NCBI GenBank assembly: GCA_003168315.1
Contig: PMSP01000290.1
Span: 1-5,020, forward strand
Length of the DNA stretch: 5,020 nucleotides
Direction of reading: 5' to 3'
From: Opitutaceae bacterium
GTDB taxonomy: Bacteria > Verrucomicrobiota > Verrucomicrobiia > Opitutales > Opitutaceae
Shown here in pieces: positions 1-4,716 of this stretch; position 1 is the first letter of the stretch, and the number at the start of each line of letters is the position of its first letter. Below the pieces are notes generated by a model. It was not told the DNA's origin. It saw nothing but the letters and a program-made list of their open reading frames with translations, and ran no database searches. The translations under genes and the position numbers were made by a program.

Positions 1-358
1 GGCAGACCGCGTGGCGGTGGATCTCGCCGATCATCGCGCGGATGAGCGGCAGGTTGTCGACGAGGAGCGCCTCGTAGCGGCTCGCGAACTCGCGCAGGTC
101 GGAGGGCAGGCTCCCCGCGGCCGGCCTGGGCGCGCCGCGCGCGGCGCGGGGGCCGGCGCCGAACGCGCTCCCGACCACGGCCTCCAGCAGGTGCTCCTTC
201 GTCCCGAACTGCCTGAACAGGGTGACCTCGTTGACGCCGGCCTCCCGTGAGATGGCCCTCGTGGTGGCTCCGTCAAGGCCGTCGCGCGCGAACACGCGCG
301 CAGCGGCCGTCAACAGGAGCTGCCTTGCCGGGGGGCGCCGGCGGGGTGGGGTTTTCAT
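1..358 (-). CDS. TetR/AcrR-family transcriptional repressor, C-terminus cut off by window edge
   Basis: Reading the minus strand from the ATG at 358 gives 119 codons without a stop, running off the left edge. Residues about 12-60 form the TetR DNA-binding domain: a first helix (RQLLLTAAARVFARDG), then GATTRAISREAGVNEVTLFRQFGTKEHLLEAV, with the helix-turn-helix at roughly 33-52 and the usual LFRQFGTKE turn. Residues 60-85 are Ala/Gly/Pro/Arg-rich, a likely loop or low-complexity stretch, and helical ligand-domain sequence follows (LPSDLREFASRYEALLVDNLPLIRAMIGEIHRHAV). TetR repressors are dimers of about 190-220 residues, so roughly 80-100 residues are missing. The ligand and targets cannot be told from this part. 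No good Shine-Dalgarno precedes the ATG; the start is chosen because the family's N-terminal helix begins just after it. A palindrome lies directly upstream, consistent with autoregulation. Family assignment is firm; specificity is unknown. Confidence 0.93.
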   Translation of the reverse strand, partial: MKTPPRRRPPARQLLLTAAARVFARDGLDGATTRAISREAGVNEVTLFRQFGTKEHLLEAVVGSAFGAGPRAARGAPRPAAGSLPSDLREFASRYEALLVDNLPLIRAMIGEIHRHAVC

Positions 359-359
359 G

Positions 360-383
360 CAATGCAAGTACTTGCTTGCATTG
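360..383. promoter_or_regulatory. Palindromic operator-like site next to the tetR start
   Basis: The site is a perfect 9-6-9 inverted repeat: CAATGCAAG at 360-368, spacer TACTTG, and CTTGCATTG at 375-383. A second perfect 12-base palindrome, GCAAGTACTTGC (364-375), is nested within it. The site begins one base upstream of the tetR ATG. TetR-family dimers commonly bind 15-25 base palindromes beside their own gene, and CAAGTACTTG-like cores resemble known operators of the family. The inference is that this is the autoregulatory operator and may also control the rightward transcript. The symmetry is seen directly; the binding is not proven. Confidence 0.72.
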
Positions 384-408
384 TCGGCCATCCGGGTGCC
401 ATGTTCAA
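380..408 (-). promoter_or_regulatory. Possible sigma70-type promoter for tetR
   Basis: Read on the minus strand, TTGAAC (403-408) is followed 17 bases later by GACAAT (380-385), each matching 4 of 6 consensus positions. The -10 box and the expected transcript start would overlap the 360-383 palindrome, as expected for an autorepressed gene. Both boxes are imperfect, so this is only a candidate. Confidence 0.3.
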
Positions 409-490
409 GTTTGATTTTGCAGACTTCCCGCACACCCATGAACACGCCCACCCCCGCCACAGGCCCGCGCCGCGCGGGAGGGCTCCTGCC

Positions 491-562
491 ATGATGGCCC
501 CGGTCATCATCCTCGGGGCGATCATGATGCTCGTGTTCTGGGACACCTCCGAGCACCGCTGA
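491..562 (+). CDS. Candidate 23-residue single-pass membrane protein
   Basis: The ATG at 491 (a second ATG follows at 494) opens a 23-codon frame ending in TGA at 562. Its start is preceded by GGGAGGG at 476-482, whose GGAGG core lies 9 bases from the ATG. The product is a short hydrophobic helix, APVIILGAIMMLVFW, followed by a polar tail, DTSEHR. Codons are mostly C/G-ending, like the true genes here. The same frame can be read from an upstream ATG at 401 to give a 53-residue form with a His-rich N-terminus, but that start has no ribosome binding site. It lies between the TetR operator and nadD, 58 bases before the nadD start. No family is recognised. Single-helix mini-proteins often attach to larger membrane complexes, but nothing here shows a partner. 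It could be a chance ORF. Confidence 0.4.
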   Translation: MMAPVIILGAIMMLVFWDTSEHR

Positions 563-620
563 AGCCGGGGCGTTTGGCCTTGCCCGTCCGGCCGCGTCCC
601 AGCAGGGTGGCCGCCCTCAC

Positions 621-1208
621 GTGAAAATCGGATTCCTCGGCGGCAGCTTCGACCCGATCCATTTTGGACACCTGCTCGCGGCGCAGGACGCCTATGAGCA
701 GCACAGGCTTGACCGCCTGGTCATCGTCCCGGCCGCCCTGGCGCCGCTCAAGCCCAGCGAGACCCAGTCGTCCTCGGTCGACCGCCTGGCGATGGTCCGG
801 GCCGCCACGGAGTGGGACACCCGCTTCGAGGTCTCCGACTTCGAGCTGCGGAAGGGGGGGGTCAGCTACACGATCGACTCGGCCCGGCACTTCCGCTCGC
901 TCCACCCGGACGACGACCTCTACTGGGTCATCGGCGGCGACCAGCTGCCCCAGCTGCACCTCTGGAAGGACATCGGCGAGCTGGCGAAGATCGTCGAGTT
1001 CATCTTCCTCGAGCGGCCGGGCTACCCCGTCAAGGCCGCCCAGAGCATCCCGGGCCTGCGGCTCCACCGCTGCGACGGGCACCTCCTCGCCATCAGCTCG
1101 ACGGAGCTGCGCGACCGCACCCGCCGGCTCCTCTCGCTCGATTACTTCATCCCGCACAAGGCGATTGTTTACATCCGGGAAAAGGGCCTGTATCGGGACG
1201 GGAAGTGA
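621..1208 (+). CDS. nadD: Nicotinate-nucleotide adenylyltransferase (NadD)
   Basis: This 195-residue cytoplasmic enzyme joins nicotinate mononucleotide and ATP to make deamido-NAD, the adenylylation step of NAD synthesis. The nucleotidyltransferase signature GGSFDPIHFGHL is at residues 7-18, containing the two catalytic His residues (14 and 17). The family's V-P-x(6)-K region follows (VPAALAPLK, 36-44), then SYTID (82-86), VIGGDQLPQLHLWKD (103-117), the ATP-binding ISSTELRDR (158-166) and the typical end YFIPHKAIVYIREKGLY (175-191). Length is normal for NadD. The start is GTG at 621, placing the first strand (KIGFLGGSF) right at the N-terminus; a purine-rich AGGGTGG at 604-610 is a slightly distant ribosome binding site. 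The stop overlaps the rsfS start. No convincing promoter is visible just upstream. All key motifs are intact. Confidence 0.97.
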   Translation: MKIGFLGGSFDPIHFGHLLAAQDAYEQHRLDRLVIVPAALAPLKPSETQSSSVDRLAMVRAATEWDTRFEVSDFELRKGGVSYTIDSARHFRSLHPDDDLYWVIGGDQLPQLHLWKDIGELAKIVEFIFLERPGYPVKAAQSIPGLRLHRCDGHLLAISSTELRDRTRRLLSLDYFIPHKAIVYIREKGLYRDGK

Positions 1209-1651
1209 AACTGAACAAGACCGATTCCCTGGAGCTCGCCAGGCTGTGCTGCCGCGCGCTGGACGAGAAGAAGGCCGGGGCCCTGCGCGTGATCGACGTG
1301 ACGGACCTGTCCTCGATCACGAACTACATCGTGATCGCGACCGCCACCTCCGAGCCGCACGTGCGCGCCCTGCGGGTGGAGCTCGAGAAGGCCCTGGACT
1401 CCGCGCACACGCACATCATTGGCGTCGAGACGGCCTCAGACAGCGGGTGGGCGGTCATGGACGCCTTTGACGTCATGATCCACATCTTCACCCCCGAGAC
1501 GCGGTCCCGGTACAAGCTGGAGAACCTCTGGCGGGACGGGGAGGATGTGTCGGTCAAGGGCCTCCTGACCGTGAGGAAGGCGCCCGCCAGAAAGAGGGTG
1601 AAGGTATTGGGGAAGAAGGCCTTGCCGAAGCGCAAAAAGGCCGGCAAATAG
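1205..1651 (+). CDS. rsfS: Ribosomal silencing factor RsfS
   Basis: RsfS (DUF143/Iojap family) binds ribosomal protein L14 (uL14) on the large subunit and blocks joining to the small subunit when nutrients are scarce. Diagnostic stretches are LDEKKAGALRVIDVTDLSSI (19-38), TNYIVIATATSEPHVRAL (39-56), SGWAVMDAFDVMIHIF (80-95) and the highly conserved RSRYKLENLW (100-109). The start is taken as GTG at 1205, which overlaps the nadD stop as GTGA and has GGGA at 1195-1198 in ribosome-binding position, pointing to translational coupling. The protein is 148 residues, about 30 longer than typical bacterial RsfS. The excess is a Lys/Arg-rich tail (about 118-148, including KRVKVLGKKALPKRKK) that could contact rRNA. 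The nadD-rsfS order is common in bacteria. Confidence 0.96.
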   Translation: MKLNKTDSLELARLCCRALDEKKAGALRVIDVTDLSSITNYIVIATATSEPHVRALRVELEKALDSAHTHIIGVETASDSGWAVMDAFDVMIHIFTPETRSRYKLENLWRDGEDVSVKGLLTVRKAPARKRVKVLGKKALPKRKKAGK

Positions 1652-1675
1652 GCGGCGATCCGGCAAGCAGGCGGC
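1641..1675 (+). repeat. Short tandem duplication over the rsfS stop codon
   Basis: CCGGCAAATAGGCGGC (1641-1656) is repeated as CCGGCAAGCAGGCGGC (1660-1675), 14 of 16 bases identical with a period of 19. The first copy holds the last codons and TAG stop of rsfS; in the second the equivalent triplet has become CAG. It looks like a replication-slippage duplication. No function is evident. Confidence 0.55.
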
Positions 1676-1703
1676 CACTCCCGGGTTCTGGCGTGACGAT
1701 ACC

Positions 1704-1715
1704 GAATACTACGTA
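1704..1715 (+). promoter_or_regulatory. Shared upstream motif GARTAYTACGTA, pilin 1 copy
   Basis: GAATACTACGTA here matches GAGTATTACGTA at 2260-2271 at 10 of 12 positions, both differences being transitions. The TACGTA core starts 120 bases before the pilin 1 ATG and 119 bases before the preferred pilin 2 ATG. In this copy the core sits within the perfect palindrome CTACGTAG (1709-1716). It could be a regulator site or a remnant of duplicated upstream DNA. Confidence 0.35.
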
Positions 1716-1763
1716 GGCATCTGCGCATTCGCAGCTTGATGGACCTAATGCCCGGTATTACTC

Positions 1764-1796
1764 TGCCCATGTCCAAATTTTGGGCACGTATATAAT
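1764..1796 (+). promoter_or_regulatory. Pilin 1 promoter: perfect -10 box with an inverted repeat in place of a -35
   Basis: A consensus -10 box TATAAT lies at 1791-1796, 34 bases before the pilin 1 ATG, in a local AT-rich stretch. No good -35 box is found 16-18 bases upstream. In that place is an inverted repeat, TGCCCA (1764-1769) and TGGGCA (1781-1786), with a nested CCAAA-T-TTTGG (1773-1783). A perfect -10 with a poor -35 and an adjoining palindrome suggests a regulator-dependent promoter. A sigma54 promoter was considered but the TTGC element is absent. Confidence 0.5.
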
Positions 1797-1829
1797 AAAA
1801 CAATAACCAAGATAAAGTTAAGGCGAAAC

Positions 1830-2174
1830 ATGAACAACAAAAACAAGGGTTTCACCCTCGTTGAGATCATGATCGTCGTGGTGATCATCGGGCTTCTGGC
1901 CTCGATGGCCATCCCGGCGTTTCAGAAGGTGCGAACTAATTCGCAGGACAAGGCGGTTCTCAACAACGCGCGGCAGCTTTCGGCGGCCAGCGATCAATAC
2001 TACCTGGAGAACGGAGTGACGTCATGCGTCCTCTCCGAACTGCTCGGGCCCACGGCCTACATCAAGGCGCTGAACTCGGTCGCCCAGGAATCGTATCCCG
2101 CGGGTTTCTCGCAGGGCACGACCATCACGATCGCCAGCGTCGCGGGAGTCCGCACGATCACGTACGCTCCCTAG
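1830..2174 (+). CDS. Type IV pilin-like protein, copy 1 (prepilin)
   Basis: This is a 114-residue prepilin. The leader MNNKNKG has two Lys and ends in Gly; the prepilin peptidase would cut before F8 and methylate the new N-terminus. The mature protein starts FTLVEIMIVVVIIGLLASMA, with Glu at +5 and Pro at +22 of the assembly helix, so it should be drawn from the inner membrane into a pilus or pseudopilus. The head is short (mature length 107) with a single Cys, so no intramolecular disulfide is possible. The ATG at 1830 has TAAGG at 1819-1823, 6 bases away. The mature protein matches the downstream copy at 95 of 107 positions, but codons here are less GC-biased (GGT, GTT, TTT, CGA, ACT, AAT, CAA), suggesting lower expression. 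It could be a major pilin, a minor pilin or a GspG-like pseudopilin; these cannot be separated from sequence alone. Confidence 0.93.
   Translation: MNNKNKGFTLVEIMIVVVIIGLLASMAIPAFQKVRTNSQDKAVLNNARQLSAASDQYYLENGVTSCVLSELLGPTAYIKALNSVAQESYPAGFSQGTTITIASVAGVRTITYAP
2062..2132 (+). repeat. Near-identical tract shared with pilin 2 (copy 1)
   Basis: These 71 bases differ from 2626-2696 at only 3 positions, and the first 38 bases (2062-2099) are identical. Codons on both sides differ synonymously almost every second codon between the two genes. The tract encodes the KALNSVAQESYP...FSQGTTITI part of the pilin head. It is best explained by recent local recombination between the two copies. Confidence 0.7.
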
Positions 2175-2201
2175 GCGCCTGGAGATCGGTTGGCTCACTG
2201 G

Positions 2202-2242
2202 AAGTATAAACTGCTTAAATACAGCCTCTTAAGTATAACTGC
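2202..2242 (+). repeat. Imperfect direct repeat in the pilin intergenic region
   Basis: AAGTATAAACTGC (2202-2214) recurs as AAGTATAACTGC (2231-2242), differing by one inserted A, with starts 29 bases apart. A 5-1-5 palindrome CACTGGCAGTG (2247-2257) follows. They lie in the 210-base, AT-richer stretch between the two pilin genes and could be protein-binding sites for pilin 2 control. There is no further support. Confidence 0.3.
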
Positions 2243-2259
2243 ATTTCACTGGCAGTGGG

Positions 2260-2271
2260 GAGTATTACGTA
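2260..2271 (+). promoter_or_regulatory. Shared upstream motif GARTAYTACGTA, pilin 2 copy
   Basis: GAGTATTACGTA is the counterpart of 1704-1715, at almost the same distance from the start codon when pilin 2 is started at 2385. TTACGT is repeated 8 bases further on (2265-2270 and 2273-2278), so the site may be a cluster. Confidence 0.35.
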
Positions 2272-2300
2272 TTTACGTTTGTTTTAACTTGCTGGATACT
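2272..2300 (+). promoter_or_regulatory. Possible sigma70-type promoter for pilin 2
   Basis: TTTACG (2272-2277) and GATACT (2295-2300) each match 4 of 6 consensus positions with a 17-base spacer. Transcription would start near 2307, leaving a leader of about 78 bases that carries the inverted repeat at 2330-2347. An alternative pair, TTGCTG (2289-2294) and TTGAAT (2312-2317), is weaker at the -35. Neither is as clear as the pilin 1 -10 box. Confidence 0.35.
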
Positions 2301-2329
2301 AGGCCAATCGGTTGAATTCGCGCCCGTCA

Positions 2330-2347
2330 ATCACACCCGGCTGTGAT
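2330..2347 (+). promoter_or_regulatory. 6-6-6 inverted repeat upstream of pilin 2
   Basis: ATCACA (2330-2335), spacer CCCGGC, and TGTGAT (2342-2347) form a perfect inverted repeat ending 37 bases before the pilin 2 ATG. If transcribed it would form a 6-base-pair hairpin in the leader; as DNA it could be an operator. The half-sites resemble those of CRP but in the reverse arrangement (TCACA-N6-TGTGA), so it is not called a CRP site. Confidence 0.35.
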
Positions 2348-2384
2348 CCGTAAATCATACACCACATCCCAACATAGACATCAA

Positions 2385-2738
2385 ATGAAAATCACTAGCA
2401 ATAAGAACAAGGGCTTCACCCTTGTCGAAATCATGATCGTCGTCGTCATCATCGGCCTCCTGGCCGCCATGGCGATCCCGGCCTTCCAGAAGGTCCGCAC
2501 CAACTCGCAGGACAAGGCCGTCCTGAACAACGCCCGCCAGCTGTCGGCCGGCGCTGACCAGTACTACCTCGAGAACGGTGTCTCGCAGGTCGTGATCTCG
2601 CTCCTCCTGGGGCCCACGTCCTACGTCAAGGCGCTGAACTCGGTCGCCCAGGAATCGTATCCCACGGGCTTCTCGCAGGGCACGACGATCACGATCAACA
2701 GCGTGGCCGGCGTTCGTACTATCACCTACGCCCCGTAA
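2385..2738 (+). CDS. Type IV pilin-like protein, copy 2 (probably the more highly expressed)
   Basis: This is a 117-residue prepilin with leader MKITSNKNKG. Predicted processing before F11 gives a 107-residue mature protein starting FTLVEIMIVVVIIGLLAAMA, with Glu +5 and Pro +22. It differs from copy 1 at 12 mature positions, mostly in the ENGVSQVVISLLLGPTSYV segment, and has no Cys. The frame stays open up to a GTG at 2343, but ATG 2385 is preferred: it gives a leader of normal length, and puts the shared GARTAYTACGTA motif at the same distance as in copy 1. There is no Shine-Dalgarno before 2385, only A-rich sequence. Nearly every codon ends in C or G, as expected for a strongly expressed gene. 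A hairpin and an intrinsic terminator follow. It is probably the main subunit of a pilus or pseudopilus, but its assembly machinery is not in the window. Confidence 0.93.
   Translation: MKITSNKNKGFTLVEIMIVVVIIGLLAAMAIPAFQKVRTNSQDKAVLNNARQLSAGADQYYLENGVSQVVISLLLGPTSYVKALNSVAQESYPTGFSQGTTITINSVAGVRTITYAP
2626..2696 (+). repeat. Near-identical tract shared with pilin 1 (copy 2)
   Basis: This is the partner of 2062-2132, with 68 of 71 bases the same. The shared tract keeps GAA, TCG and TAT codons, of which GAA and TAT are unusual for this otherwise C-ending gene. That hints that the patch came from pilin 1 rather than the reverse. Confidence 0.7.
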
Positions 2739-2747
2739 TCGACATTC

Positions 2748-2762
2748 GGGGAAGTTTTCCCC
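2748..2762 (+). other. RNA hairpin between the pilin 2 stop and the terminator
   Basis: GGGGAA (2748-2753), loop GTT and TTCCCC (2757-2762) form a perfect 6-base-pair hairpin 9 bases after the pilin 2 stop. It has no U-tract of its own. Such a hairpin could protect the 3' end of the pilin mRNA or help the terminator that follows. Confidence 0.6.
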
Positions 2763-2768
2763 ACATTC

Positions 2769-2802
2769 AAAGCCGCCCGCCTCGCGTGGGCGGCTTTTTT
2801 TT
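2769..2802 (+). terminator. Strong intrinsic terminator after pilin 2
   Basis: AAAGCCGCCC (2769-2778) pairs with GGGCGGCTTT (2788-2797), and one G-U plus one C-G pair can extend the stem to 12 base pairs with a 5-base loop (2781-2785). It runs into a T-tract of eight (2795-2802). The flanking A-run gives a short possible terminator on the other strand too, but no minus-strand gene needs it. It ends only 21 bases before the next start codon. Confidence 0.9.
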
Positions 2803-2823
2803 GCGCCTTCCCTCCAGCAACAT

Positions 2824-4716
2824 ATGAACGGTCCGTCGCTTTCGCCGGTGCTCTCCGACCGCAGGGTCTGGTTGTTCTCGCTGATAGCGGTGTTCTCCGC
2901 CGCGGTGGGCTTTTACCTGGTCCCCGACAGGCTGGCGCTGCCGATCGTCACCGACACCGGCTACTGGTTCGTCCTTGCGGCGTTCGTCCTCTTTGTCCGC
3001 TCGCTCTGGAGGGCCTACCGGGAGGACCTGGTGCGGGCGAGGGACGCGGGGCTGCGGGCCGTCGACTGGGGGACCGTTGCCGTGATCGGCGTCGGGGGCC
3101 TGATCCTCCTCGTCCACGAGTCCTTCGGCTTCAAGATCGTGATGGACGAGCTGATGCTGATCGGCACCTCGATGAACATGCACTTCACGAGGACGGTCCT
3201 GACGCCCATCCGGGGCGGCAACGTCCAGGGCGCCTTCGTGATCTTCGAGGGGATGATGGACAAGAGGCAGCTCTTCTTCCCGTTCCTCGTCTCGATCCTC
3301 CACGACCTGACGGGCTACCGGCCCGAGAACGCGTTCGTCCTGAACGCCGTCCTCACGTTCATCTTCCTCGCGCTCGTCAACGCCATCGGGCGCAAGCTCG
3401 CCGGTCGGACCGCAGGCTGGCTCGGGGTGGCCCTCTTCGCGGGCCTCCCCCTCCTCGGCCAGAACGCGACCGGCGGCGGCTTCGAGCTCCTGAACATCGT
3501 CATGATCCTGGCGACCCTCCTCCTCGGCGCCCGGTTCATCGAGCGGCGGGACGAGCGCTCGTTCACGGTCTTCTGCTACTCGGCGATGCTGCTGACGCAG
3601 GTGCGCTACGAGTCGGCGATATTCCTCGTCCCCGTCGCGGGCATCATCCTCTGGGTGTGGTGCCGGGAGGGCAGGGCGATCCTGTCCTGGCCGGTCATGC
3701 TGGTGCCGCTCCTCATGATCCACGTGGCCCTCCACAACCGGATCTTTGACTTGAGGGCCTCGGCCTGGCAGATGCAGAGCAAGCCGGGGTTCACGAAGCC
3801 GTTCTCGCTCGCGTACGTCATCGGGCCGCCCGAGACGCCGAACAACCTCGTCCACGCCCTCGGCTTTTTCTTCGGGCATTCGACCGACCAGCCGAACTCC
3901 TTCGTCCTCTCCGCGCTCGGCAGCGTGGCGCTCCTCTTCTTCCTGCTCCTGGTGGCGAAGCGGCTGAGGATGCTCCCGGCGGAGCCGCCGATATCGGTCG
4001 CGACCATCTTCTTCACGCTCGGGTTCGCGGCGCAGTTCGGCCTCATGATGTGCTACTTCTGGGGGCAGTTCGACGACCCGATCATCCGCCGCTTGAGCCT
4101 GCCGACGCAGCTCTGGATGGTGATCGCGGTCCTCTACGTGCTCCCGCAGTTCCCCAGGCCGGTCGTCGTCCGCTCGCTCCTCGCGGTGGTCTGCCTCGGG
4201 ATCCTGGCGCAGGGCGTCCCGTCTATGGCCGCGCACGCCTACAACCAGGAATACCTGGCGGGCCTCGAGACCGCGTGGAGGAGGCAGTTCATCGCCGACC
4301 ACCCGCAGAAGGACTACCTCATCATCGACAACGACTCGATCCTCGAGGTCGCCGACCAGGTGTCGGCGACCACCACCGAGGCGGCCCGGCACCGCAGGGA
4401 GGACCTGGCGTTCTTCATGCGCACCCACACCTTCTCTGACATCTTCGTCTTCCAGCGCTACACGGTGGACCCGGACACGGGCAAGATGACGGTCCGCCCC
4501 GATGACGACCTCGGCCCTGACTATGTCCTCGAGCCGGTGCGCTCCGAGCGGCTGATGACGCTCACCCAGACCCGGATGAGCCGGCTGGTCGAGATAAAGG
4601 ACGGCCCCAAGGTGATCTCGACGCCGCCCCCCGACCACGATGTGCCGAAGGACCGGGCCTCGATCGACAAGGCGCGGCAGGCCTACCTCGAGAACTTCCT
4701 GAAGCGCCTCCCATGA
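2824..4716 (+). CDS. GT-C type membrane glycosyltransferase (polyprenyl-phosphate-sugar dependent, predicted)
   Basis: The 630-residue protein has about 11-13 hydrophobic helices within residues 15-463 (for example 15-33, 47-60, 83-98, 170-187, 198-214, 222-236, 264-280, 288-304, 358-377, 389-410, 428-441, 448-463). A hydrophilic C-terminal region of about 165 residues follows. In the first large loop after the third helix is MDELMLIG (107-114), matching the acidic DE pair of GT-C enzymes (ArnT/PMT-like, GT39). It is followed by the family-like RQLFFPFLVSILHDLTGY (148-165) and later QVRYES (259-264). Such enzymes take sugar from a polyprenyl-phosphate carrier on the outer face of the inner membrane. 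The ATG at 2824 lacks a Shine-Dalgarno but is needed for the first helix, and there is no start just upstream. Its stop overlaps the next gene as ATGA. Acceptor and sugar are unknown. Fold assignment is moderate. Confidence 0.75.
   Translation: MNGPSLSPVLSDRRVWLFSLIAVFSAAVGFYLVPDRLALPIVTDTGYWFVLAAFVLFVRSLWRAYREDLVRARDAGLRAVDWGTVAVIGVGGLILLVHESFGFKIVMDELMLIGTSMNMHFTRTVLTPIRGGNVQGAFVIFEGMMDKRQLFFPFLVSILHDLTGYRPENAFVLNAVLTFIFLALVNAIGRKLAGRTAGWLGVALFAGLPLLGQNATGGGFELLNIVMILATLLLGARFIERRDERSFTVFCYSAMLLTQVRYESAIFLVPVAGIILWVWCREGRAILSWPVMLVPLLMIHVALHNRIFDLRASAWQMQSKPGFTKPFSLAYVIGPPETPNNLVHALGFFFGHSTDQPNSFVLSALGSVALLFFLLLVAKRLRMLPAEPPISVATIFFTLGFAAQFGLMMCYFWGQFDDPIIRRLSLPTQLWMVIAVLYVLPQFPRPVVVRSLLAVVCLGILAQGVPSMAAHAYNQEYLAGLETAWRRQFIADHPQKDYLIIDNDSILEVADQVSATTTEAARHRREDLAFFMRTHTFSDIFVFQRYTVDPDTGKMTVRPDDDLGPDYVLEPVRSERLMTLTQTRMSRLVEIKDGPKVISTPPPDHDVPKDRASIDKARQAYLENFLKRLP

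Noticed and set aside
438..494. An 18-codon frame (MNTPTPATG...) whose TGA overlaps the ATG at 491, possibly a leader peptide
   Set aside because: It has no ribosome binding site, is Pro/Arg-rich without an attenuator-like codon run, and no alternative RNA hairpins are evident around it.
522..1157. A 211-codon minus-strand frame opposite nadD
   Set aside because: It is also codon-aligned with a certain gene on the other strand; the charged, repetitive product is an artefact of codon bias.
664..1470. A 268-codon plus-strand frame overlapping nadD and rsfS
   Set aside because: It is a shadow in the wrong frame; its product is Ser/Arg/Thr-rich low complexity while nadD and rsfS show intact family motifs.
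1721..1734. Hairpin CTGCG-CATT-CGCAG after rsfS as a terminator
   Set aside because: The stem is only 5 base pairs and no T-tract follows, so it is not a credible intrinsic terminator; no clear terminator for nadD-rsfS was found.
1771..1800. A sigma54 promoter (GGGCACG...) before pilin 1, as found for some pilA genes
   Set aside because: The -24 part is only partly matched and the -12 TTGC element is missing, while a perfect sigma70 -10 box is present.
1324..1803. A 159-codon minus-strand frame over rsfS and its downstream region
   Set aside because: It overlaps a well-conserved gene, has no ribosome binding site or recognisable domain, and extends into the AT-rich pilin promoter.
2343..2384. 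An upstream GTG start for pilin 2 adding 14 residues
   Set aside because: It would give a 24-residue leader with no ribosome binding site, and would break the matching distance to the motif shared with pilin 1; ATG 2385 gives a normal 10-residue leader.
2767..4638. A 623-codon open frame on the minus strand opposite the GT-C gene
   Set aside because: It is aligned exactly with the sense codons, so a stop would need TTA, CTA or TCA in the sense gene, which this GC-rich genome avoids. Its product is a low-complexity run of Glu, Asp, Arg and His with no domain, and it ends in the terminator.
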